From the NCBI GenBank assembly GCA_003641415.1, contig QNAG01000211.1, forward strand, positions 1 to 5,096: a stretch of 5,096 bases of DNA, read 5' to 3'. This DNA is from Candidatus Zixiibacteriota bacterium. GTDB taxonomy: Bacteria; Zixibacteria; MSB-5A5; GN15; FEB-12. The notes beneath the pieces were generated by a model. It did not search any database. It had not been told where the DNA came from and was given only the letters and a program-made list of their open reading frames with translations. Below, in pieces: positions 1 through 5,096 of this stretch. Made by a program: the position numbers and the translations under genes. Each line of letters opens with the position of its first letter. The stretch's first letter is position 1.

Positions 1-95
1 GAGGTCGCCAGCGTGTGGACTGGATGTTCGCTTTTACTGCCGCCGCGTACAATCTGGTTCGTATGAGAACCCTTTTGAAGGGATCAGCTCCATGA
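1..95 (+). CDS. IS transposase, C-terminal end (partial at the left edge)
   Basis: This is the 3' end of a DDE-type transposase whose N-terminal part and catalytic core lie outside the window. The frame beginning with the full codon at base 3 reads 30 codons to a TGA at 93-95. It contains RVDWMFAFTAAAYNLVRMR, which closely matches the C-terminal signature (RVGWxFTxxAAAYNLVRxxxLL) that I recall from IS1182-type and related IS5/IS4-superfamily transposases. Transposases of this group cut and paste their own element by DDE chemistry at the terminal inverted repeats. No catalytic residue is visible here, so I cannot say whether the gene is intact or a remnant. The stop falls a few residues after the conserved block, which is normal for the family. 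The gene reads towards the putative element end near base 260. The similarity is from memory; the exact IS family is uncertain. Confidence 0.72.
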   Translation, partial: GRQRVDWMFAFTAAAYNLVRMRTLLKGSAP

Positions 96-227
96 TTTCG
101 GGGATAAGTATGCAGGGGGACGTGTAATCGGCATTGGCCGACCCGGTCAGAGACAGGTCGATCACTGAGCAAAGATATCCACCATCATCCGACTGAGCAC
201 AATATGATAAAGACAAAAGAAACTAAC

Positions 228-248
228 CATCCTGAACCGACTTTTTCA
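228..248 (+). repeat. Diverged direct repeat, copy 1 (at the IS end)
   Basis: This 21-base stretch matches 307-327 at 17 of 21 positions when aligned without gaps. The shared core is CCTGA, then CC, then ACTTTTTCA. Copy 1 runs into the CAACAACCTGCTAG terminus of the putative insertion sequence. It may be part of the element's subterminal transposase-binding region, but that role is inference. Confidence 0.5.
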
Positions 249-306
249 ACAACCTGCTAGATTCCTTTCTCTAACACTATCAGAAACTACGACTTCGTTA
301 CAACAA

Positions 307-327
307 CTCCCTGATCCTACTTTTTCA
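307..327 (+). repeat. Diverged direct repeat, copy 2 (outside the IS end)
   Basis: This is the second copy of the repeat at 228-248, lying 79 bases to the right with 17 of 21 identical positions. After the shared ACTTTTTCA the sequences diverge: copy 2 continues GGGACGACGG, whereas copy 1 continues ACAACCTGCTAG. Copy 2 also forms most of a hairpin at 308-331. It could be a relic of an older, related element end. Confidence 0.5.
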
Positions 328-331
328 GGGA
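308..331. repeat. 7-bp perfect inverted repeat (hairpin)
   Basis: TCCCTGA (308-314) and TCAGGGA (325-331) are perfect reverse complements separated by 10 bases. There is no T-run after either arm on the outgoing strand, so it does not look like an intrinsic terminator. It overlaps repeat copy 2, and an element-end or protein-binding role is possible but not shown. Confidence 0.4.
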
Positions 332-683
332 CGACGGAATAGAGACTTGGGGTAGTGAGAGTGCGGGACAGAGGAAAACAAGAGCTCGAGCAGCGAATGC
401 GTCGGCGATCTCGGTAACCGTCCAAGATGCGAAAATCGCTTCTGAGCAATGAGCAGTTAGAGAAGACGAGAATGGAATTGAGAAGTCCCTTTGATGGATG
501 TTACTAACGACAATGGTGCTTTGTCAAGTTTGGTGCACACTTATGTCCCCCTTTCTTCGGACTGGATTTCGACGACTTGGGAGCTATTGCAGGCAGAACC
601 TCAAACGAAAAGTTCTGGGTATTGAACAGTCAACCCCGCTTTATTATACGCTCATCCAATTTATCCATAACTAGCCTTTGATT

Positions 684-708
684 TGAACTGTTCAGGGCGG
701 CTTGCCCT
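684..708 (-). terminator. Weak hairpins at the tricorn stop; possible 3' end structure
   Basis: Two small palindromes lie side by side. AGGGC (694-698) and GCCCT (704-708) form a 5-bp G+C-rich stem with a 5-base loop that overlaps the stop codon of the tricorn gene. TGAACTGTTCA (684-694) is a perfect palindrome with one central base. On the minus strand no T-run follows either stem, so a canonical Rho-independent terminator is not supported. They are listed because no better transcript end is visible. Confidence 0.2.
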
Positions 709-3700
709 ATCTCGGTTCCGGAGAACCCGGAAGATTGGGCAGTGGAGTTGGACGACCTTCCTTTTTGATTTTGTCCATTACATAATCAATGGCTGACTGA
801 AGCTGATCATCGTAACCACGCGCCATTCTATCAGGAAGGTTATCAACTTCGATGTCCGGTTCAACTCCGACATTTTCCATTATCCACTTGCCATCAAGTG
901 AGAAGATACCAAACTCGGGTGCGGTATAATATCCGCCATCGATCAGTGGACGATAGCCACGTATGCCAATCACGCCGCCCCAGGTACGTTTTCCCATCAA
1001 CGGACCTAATTCATACTGGCGGAAGAAATATGGAAAGTAGTCTCCATCAGAGCAGGAGAATTGGTTTATAAGGGTTACCATGTGGGCATTTATACCGGTT
1101 CCCGGAGATGGACCCGGTTCGAAAGTTCTCGAAGCGTGCATTGCGGCAACTACTTTTCGGAGACGTTCCAGTATCAATCCGGAGACAAACCCGCCGCCAT
1201 TGTAACGGACATCGATAATCAAGCCTGGTTTCCGAAGTTGGTGATAGAACATCTTTGTGAAACGGTACAACCCATAGCTGTCCATATCAGGTATGTGTAA
1301 ATAGCCAATTTGTCCATCGGAAACAGAATCTACATACAACCGTCGGTCTTCAACCCAGTTAAAATAGCGTAGCGATTCTTCAGAGGCGATTGGCCGGACA
1401 GATACTTCGTGGGCATCTTCCATATTTGGCTTACTATTGACAGTCAGTGTAACCAGTCTGTCTGCTTTGTTAACCATTAGAGAATACGGGTTAACTCCGG
1501 CTGTTATTTGATGACCGTCGATAGCAAGAAGATAATCTCCTTCATTAACATCAATACCGGGCTCTCGTAAGGGTGAACGCAACTTCTTATCGAAGTTTTC
1601 ACCGTTAAGGATACGTGTGATTCTGATTCTATCGGCTTCGTGGTCGATTTCAAAATCTGCACCCAACACTCCGACTTTACTGCCAGGTATTTTTCTCTTG
1701 TCACCACCGCCAACATAAGTATGTGAGCAGCATAATTCTCCTATCATTTCACCGATGATGTATGTCAAATCAAAACGGTGTGCGCAATATGGTAACAACT
1801 GAGCGTAGCGATCGCGTATCCCTGTCCAATCGACGCCGTGCATATTCTCGTCATAGAAAAAATCGCGCTCCATACGCCAGGTTTCATTGAACATCTGAAC
1901 AAACTCAGCCTGGCGGTCTACATACATCTCCATATTAGACAGATTCAAACTATTGTCATCCAGGTTAGCCTTCTCCCCTGAGGTCTCAACGATGTGGTAA
2001 TCACCTCCAACCCATAGTATCATTTTCTCGCCATCAGCTGTCAGTTGATAGCTATATGCTCCGTTGGCAAACTGGTGATCTTTTTGCTCCTTGATGTCAT
2101 ATTTATGTAAAACTCCCTTGTCTTGTGTAATTTTACCGCGCAATCCTCTGATGGGATATGAAGTGTAAAATACAGCTCCATCTATCGCCGACAGTCCACC
2201 GTAGTTTCCAGCTGGAAGGTCGATTGCAATCTCGCGGTTATAGATACCATCAAAATCTATTTTGCAGGTGACTGTTTCCTCGGTATCGTCATCGCTGTCT
2301 TTGTTCTTTTTTTTCTTCGATTCCTCAGTAGATTTAAGTTCTACTTCATCACTCTTCGGAACAAATGGCGACTCACCATCAGCAGTAAGTACAATCATGT
2401 AAAGGTTGGTAATAGCGGTGTTGGCAAACTGAAATTCATAGTTGCTAAGGATGGGGTTAAAACTCCGGTTGGACAGGAAGTATAAGTACTTACCCGCCGG
2501 ATCAAACGCCGGAGAGAAATCATCGGTATAACCGGGCGTTACCTGACGGATATGTCCATCATCGATATCATAAATAAAAATGGCATTGATTCTGTTATCT
2601 AATTGTTTTGTATAGGCAAGATAGCGACTGTCTGGTGACCATACAAAATCGCGAATCTCATCGCGTGTTGCTTCGTCGATCTGTTTTTTTCCTTTGGTTG
2701 CTATATCAACATAGTAAAGTTTGAGTTCCTTATCTGAGAAGACAAGCTTTTTGCTGTCCGGCGACCATGATGTGCCATATTTATGGCAATATCCATCAGT
2801 GGTCAATCGTTCGGTCTTCTTGCTGTCGAGAGAATAGAGATATAGCTCTTCTTCTCCGCTCTTATCGGAGATCATGGCAATCATACGTCCGTCAGGGGAC
2901 CAGCTCGGGTTACGATCATTTGCTCCTGAAGATTTGGTTAGGTTGCGTGTGTTGCCGTTCTTGGCCGGGACAGTAAAAATATCCCCTCTTGCTGAAAAGA
3001 GTGCGCGTTTCCCATCAGGAGAAATATCGTAGTTGCGGATTTTCTCGGAAACATCAACCCACTCCGGACGTACCAAGCGCCGATCACTTGCCAGATGGAT
3101 TTCGAGTTTGTTCATTTTTTCCGAGGGTAGGTCCAGCACATATATCCAGCCACCGTTCTCGAATGCGATTCCATCCTTACCAAGACTTGGCCACCGAACA
3201 TCAAATTCAGTGAACTGGGTTATCTGATGTGTCTCTTTGGTATTGAGGTCATAACAGAACAGATTCAATGTGCCGGTTCGGTCAGAGTTGAAATAGATTT
3301 TGTCGTTGTGCCACATCGGCATATTGTCGGTGCCAACCCAGTCGGTTATTTTTTCGTTCTCGAACGTTGTTAGATCGAAAGTCCATACGTCTTGAGCCAT
3401 GCCACCTTTGTAACGTTTCCATGTTCGGAAATCTCTATAGATTGGGCAATATGCGACTTTGCCAGCATCGGGAGACAGGCTTGTAAAGCCGGCAGAATTC
3501 ATTGGTAACGCTTCCGGTAAACCTCCTTGAACACTCACGAAATAGACCCGACCATCCCACCAATCATTGGTTTCTTTCCGGGAACGGAACAATACCCTGT
3601 CTCCATCTGGGTGCCAACCCATAACCAGGTTTTCCGGACCAAAACGTTCACTGGTATGCTGGATACCGGGGTGGTACGTAAGTCGTTTTGGTTCCCCTCC

Positions 3701-3985
3701 AACAACCGGCATCACGTAGACGGACATATCACCATCGTATTGACCGGAGAAAGCTACCTGTTGACCATCAGGCGAGAATTTCGGAAACAGCTCCAGACCT
3801 TTATGGTCAGTCAGTTTTGTGGCAGCGCCGCCACTTCGGGGAGCAACATATATATCTCCAGCGTAAACGAAAGTAACCTGAGCAGTGCTAACATCGGGAA
3901 AACGTAACAGTCTCGCTTCATTGGCGCTGACTAAACTGGTAAGTAACAATATTATAACGATAATGGAAAATCTACAGGTTCGCAT
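707..3985 (-). CDS. Secreted tricorn-type protease (S41-like, double beta-propeller, PDZ)
   Basis: This complete 1092-residue gene encodes a bacterial homolog of tricorn protease, a self-compartmentalising serine peptidase that degrades peptides. Archaeal tricorn is cytosolic. This protein instead starts with a signal peptide (Arg2/Arg5, hydrophobic 7-19, likely cleavage after VSA at 19-21), so it should act in the periplasm or outside the cell. Approximate layout: six-bladed propeller region 30-310; seven-bladed region 311-685, with SPDG/SPDS blade motifs at 322, 363, 408 and 450; a charged Lys/Asp/Glu linker at 549-570 inside it; C1 domain 690-765; PDZ about 766-865; C2 domain 866-1075; Pro-rich tail. 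By motif, the catalytic residues are Ser754-His755 (CCSHTY) and Ser979-Asp980 (SCSDGD), equivalent to S745/H746 and S965/D966 of the Thermoplasma enzyme. The glutamate is probably Glu1037 (WIMEN); Glu1042 is the alternative. Length is close to the roughly 1070 residues of archaeal tricorn. The ATG at 3985 is supported by AAGGAG six bases upstream. No frameshift is seen. Family is confident; substrate is unknown. Confidence 0.95.
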   Translation of the reverse strand: MRTCRFSIIVIILLLTSLVSANEARLLRFPDVSTAQVTFVYAGDIYVAPRSGGAATKLTDHKGLELFPKFSPDGQQVAFSGQYDGDMSVYVMPVVGGEPKRLTYHPGIQHTSERFGPENLVMGWHPDGDRVLFRSRKETNDWWDGRVYFVSVQGGLPEALPMNSAGFTSLSPDAGKVAYCPIYRDFRTWKRYKGGMAQDVWTFDLTTFENEKITDWVGTDNMPMWHNDKIYFNSDRTGTLNLFCYDLNTKETHQITQFTEFDVRWPSLGKDGIAFENGGWIYVLDLPSEKMNKLEIHLASDRRLVRPEWVDVSEKIRNYDISPDGKRALFSARGDIFTVPAKNGNTRNLTKSSGANDRNPSWSPDGRMIAMISDKSGEEELYLYSLDSKKTERLTTDGYCHKYGTSWSPDSKKLVFSDKELKLYYVDIATKGKKQIDEATRDEIRDFVWSPDSRYLAYTKQLDNRINAIFIYDIDDGHIRQVTPGYTDDFSPAFDPAGKYLYFLSNRSFNPILSNYEFQFANTAITNLYMIVLTADGESPFVPKSDEVELKSTEESKKKKNKDSDDDTEETVTCKIDFDGIYNREIAIDLPAGNYGGLSAIDGAVFYTSYPIRGLRGKITQDKGVLHKYDIKEQKDHQFANGAYSYQLTADGEKMILWVGGDYHIVETSGEKANLDDNSLNLSNMEMYVDRQAEFVQMFNETWRMERDFFYDENMHGVDWTGIRDRYAQLLPYCAHRFDLTYIIGEMIGELCCSHTYVGGGDKRKIPGSKVGVLGADFEIDHEADRIRITRILNGENFDKKLRSPLREPGIDVNEGDYLLAIDGHQITAGVNPYSLMVNKADRLVTLTVNSKPNMEDAHEVSVRPIASEESLRYFNWVEDRRLYVDSVSDGQIGYLHIPDMDSYGLYRFTKMFYHQLRKPGLIIDVRYNGGGFVSGLILERLRKVVAAMHASRTFEPGPSPGTGINAHMVTLINQFSCSDGDYFPYFFRQYELGPLMGKRTWGGVIGIRGYRPLIDGGYYTAPEFGIFSLDGKWIMENVGVEPDIEVDNLPDRMARGYDDQLQSAIDYVMDKIKKEGRPTPLPNLPGSPEPR

Positions 3986-3991
3986 TAAAAA

Positions 3992-3997
3992 CTCCTT
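3992..3997 (-). promoter_or_regulatory. Shine-Dalgarno site of the tricorn gene
   Basis: On the minus strand AAGGAG is followed by TTTTTA and then the ATG at 3985, a 6-base spacing. This near-ideal ribosome binding site decides the start codon and leaves the signal peptide at the exact N-terminus. Confidence 0.85.
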
Positions 3998-4120
3998 GTG
4001 GATTATGGTCAGTTGTCGGTTAAGAAAGGTAATTTATCTAAACGAGTCAACCACCTTAACATTTACTCAATTGCTAATTACTTAAAAATTTCTTATCCTT
4101 TTACTTAGAACATTATAACT

Positions 4121-4125
4121 GAGAA
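4121..4125 (+). promoter_or_regulatory. Weak ribosome binding site of secA
   Basis: GAGAA lies eight bases before the ATG at 4134. It is a modest match to the anti-Shine-Dalgarno sequence. The nearest upstream in-frame codons, GTG (4128) and TAA (4131), mean a stop directly precedes the ATG, which fixes the start at or after 4134. Confidence 0.5.
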
Positions 4126-4133
4126 TTGTGTAA

Positions 4134-5096
4134 ATGCTGGAATTTATTACAAAGATATTCGGAACAAAACATGAACGCGATGTCAAGAAGTTGATGCCGT
4201 TGGTGCAAGAAATTAACGAACATTTTGACACACTTCATTCACTCAGCGATGAACAACTTGTTGGCAAGACCGAAGAGTTTCGCAAGCGTCTGGCTAATGG
4301 AGAAACATTAGATGACATCATGTGTGAGGCGTTCGCAGTTGTCAAAGAAGTCTGCCGCCGTAATGTGGGCAAAACCTGGGATGTTTGCGAGTTGCCTACA
4401 GAGTGGGATATGGTTCATTTTGATGTTCAGCTCATTGGCGGTATAGCGCTGCATCAGGGGAAGATAACCGAAATGGCCACTGGTGAGGGGAAAACGCTGG
4501 TTGCCACACTCCCGTGTTATCTCAACGCGCTCGAAGGCAAGGGGGTTCACATGGTTACGGTGAACGACTATCTTGCTCGTCGTGACAGTGAATGGATGGG
4601 AAAGATTTACAAAGACCTTGGCCTTACAGTCGGTGTGATTCAAAACCAGATGATCAATGCCGACAGACGCAAAATGTATCAATGCGATATCACCTTTGGC
4701 ACCGCTAATGAATTTGGATTTGATTACCTGCGCGACAACATGTCCCAGCGAGCCGAAGATCGCGTTCACCGCCATTTTCACTATGCCATAATAGACGAAG
4801 TTGACTCTATTCTTATCGACGAAGCACGCACACCGCTGATTATCTCCGGTCAGGTCGAGCATAGCGTGCATGACCGCTATCGCGAGATGCGTCCCACAGT
4901 TAATAATATTGTCCGCAAACAGACGGTTTTGGTCAATGACATGATCGCAAAGGCCGAAAAACTTTTAGCTGGAGAAAAAGCTGAGGATGAATTTGAGGCC
5001 GGTATTCTTCTTCTGGCTACTCAACGTGGCGCTCCTAAAAATAAGCACCTGCTCAAAATACTAAAAAAACCTGGAATAAAAAAGTTAGTTCACGAA
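4134..5096 (+). CDS. secA: Preprotein translocase ATPase SecA, N-terminal part (cut at the right edge)
   Basis: SecA is the cytosolic motor ATPase that binds preproteins and drives them through the SecYEG channel. The first 321 codons are present and open to the window edge; FCB-type SecA is usually about 1000 residues or more, so some two thirds is missing. Visible motifs in nucleotide-binding domain 1 are: WDMVHFDVQLIGG (91-103); Walker A MATGEGKT (114-121, Lys120); TVNDYLARRD (142-151); TFGTANEFGFDYLRDN (187-202); the Walker B DEVD box (Asp221 to Asp224); and IDEARTPLIISG (228-239), which leads into the preprotein cross-linking domain. After it comes a charged insertion containing QRGAPKNK (297-304), which I associate with SecA of Bacteroidetes and relatives rather than E. 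coli. An in-frame TAA immediately precedes the ATG, and the MLEFITKIFG N-terminus is typical of SecA. It faces away from the tricorn gene and is probably an essential housekeeping gene. No damage is seen. Confidence 0.97.
   Translation, partial: MLEFITKIFGTKHERDVKKLMPLVQEINEHFDTLHSLSDEQLVGKTEEFRKRLANGETLDDIMCEAFAVVKEVCRRNVGKTWDVCELPTEWDMVHFDVQLIGGIALHQGKITEMATGEGKTLVATLPCYLNALEGKGVHMVTVNDYLARRDSEWMGKIYKDLGLTVGVIQNQMINADRRKMYQCDITFGTANEFGFDYLRDNMSQRAEDRVHRHFHYAIIDEVDSILIDEARTPLIISGQVEHSVHDRYREMRPTVNNIVRKQTVLVNDMIAKAEKLLAGEKAEDEFEAGILLLATQRGAPKNKHLLKILKKPGIKKLVHE

Larger units (their letters stand above)
1..260 (+). mobile_element. Right-hand end of an insertion sequence
   Basis: The transposase C-terminus at 1-95 is followed by about 145 bases with no supportable gene and then by ACTTTTTCAACAACCTGCTAG at about 240-260. 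Motifs of the form TTTTTCAxCAxCCTGCTAG are, as I recall, typical of the outer ends of IS1182/IS5-like elements, where the reverse complement (CTAGCAGGTTGTTGAAAAAG) forms the opposite terminal repeat. The left end is outside the window, so the inverted repeat, target duplication and exact boundary cannot be confirmed. Base 260 is a best estimate. Confidence 0.5.
261..706. other. Intergenic spacer without a recognisable gene
   Basis: These 446 bases separate the putative IS end from the tricorn stop codon. I read all six frames and recognise nothing. The only open frames are short and lack a convincing start or family motif: a minus-strand frame ending inside the IS terminus (449 to 246), another minus-strand frame of about 66 codons with no ATG, GTG or TTG start, and plus-strand frames of 26 codons (from 427) and 43 codons (from 494, weak GAGAAG upstream). 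No tRNA-like fold, CRISPR-like repeat or tandem repeat is apparent. A perfect TATAAT occurs on the minus strand at 648-643, but no good -35 lies at the right distance and no gene follows. The region may be decayed mobile-element DNA. Confidence 0.55.
3986..4133. promoter_or_regulatory. Divergent promoter region between the tricorn gene and secA
   Basis: These 148 A+T-rich bases separate two genes transcribed away from each other, so both promoters should lie here or at its edges. On the minus strand TTGACT (4050-4045) is the best -35 match, but only poor -10 hexamers such as TTTCTT (4027-4022) follow at about 17 bases. On the plus strand TATAAC (4114-4119) resembles a -10 box for secA, with no clear -35, and would leave a leader of under ten bases. 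On the minus strand TATAAT also reads at 4117-4112. No operator or riboswitch is recognised. That promoters exist here follows from gene orientation; the individual boxes are tentative. Confidence 0.45.

Noticed and set aside
34..216. Minus-strand open frame of 60 codons
   Set aside because: It lies antisense to the transposase C-terminus and IS tail and has no recognisable motif or ribosome binding site.
246..449. Minus-strand open frame of 67 codons
   Set aside because: Its composition is rich in Arg, Ser and Cys with no family motif, and it ends inside the putative IS terminus, so it is more likely chance or element-derived.
494..625. Plus-strand open frame of 43 codons with a GAGAAG upstream
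   Set aside because: This length is expected by chance, the ribosome site is poor, and no known domain is recognised.
622..649. Plus-strand promoter-like pair TTGAAC and TTATAC
   Set aside because: The boxes are imperfect and would drive transcription antisense into the tricorn gene with no plus-strand gene to serve.
1838..1840. His716 (MHGVDW) as the catalytic histidine
   Set aside because: The tricorn catalytic histidine follows a serine; Ser754-His755 fits both that pair and the expected position, so His716 is not the catalytic one.
3527..3907. Plus-strand open frame of 126 codons
   Set aside because: It is fully antisense to the propeller region of the tricorn gene, whose domain structure is unmistakable.
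4308..4871. Minus-strand open frame of 187 codons
   Set aside because: It is the antisense shadow of secA, which shows intact Walker A and DEVD motifs on the plus strand.
1..5096. CRISPR array, tRNA, rRNA or defence system
   Set aside because: No regularly spaced repeats, no tRNA- or rRNA-like sequence and no defence-family protein motifs were found on either strand.

Overview
No new system is visible in this window. It holds one complete gene, two genes cut by the window edges, and about 450 bases with no gene I can support. From left to right these are: the 3' end of an insertion sequence (the last codons of a transposase, then non-coding DNA up to a putative terminal repeat); an unexplained spacer carrying a diverged repeat of that terminal region; a long minus-strand gene for a secreted bacterial tricorn-type protease; a 148-base divergent promoter region; and the first 321 codons of secA on the plus strand.

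The organism looks like a bacterium of the Fibrobacteres-Chlorobi-Bacteroidetes (FCB) superphylum or one of its candidate-phylum relatives, such as Zixibacteria. The evidence is the SecA type. It has the WDMVHFDVQLIGG stretch before Walker A and a lysine-rich GAPKNK insertion after the DEVD box, both of which I recall from FCB-type SecA. Full-length tricorn homologs with a signal peptide are also common in these groups. This placement is inference from remembered family features, not from a tree.

The tricorn-like protein (1092 aa) has an N-terminal signal peptide, two beta-propeller regions rich in SPDG/SPDS blade motifs, a charged linker, a C1 helical domain with the catalytic Ser-His pair, a PDZ domain, and a C2 domain with the nucleophile Ser-Asp pair. 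It probably acts outside the cytoplasm on peptides or unfolded proteins. SecA is the ATPase of the Sec export pathway, and the tricorn signal peptide makes that protein a likely Sec client. The head-to-head arrangement alone does not show a specific functional link.

The left 260 bases are mobile-element DNA. The likely element end, the nearby diverged repeat and the lack of genes up to the tricorn stop suggest that this flank has been reworked by transposition.
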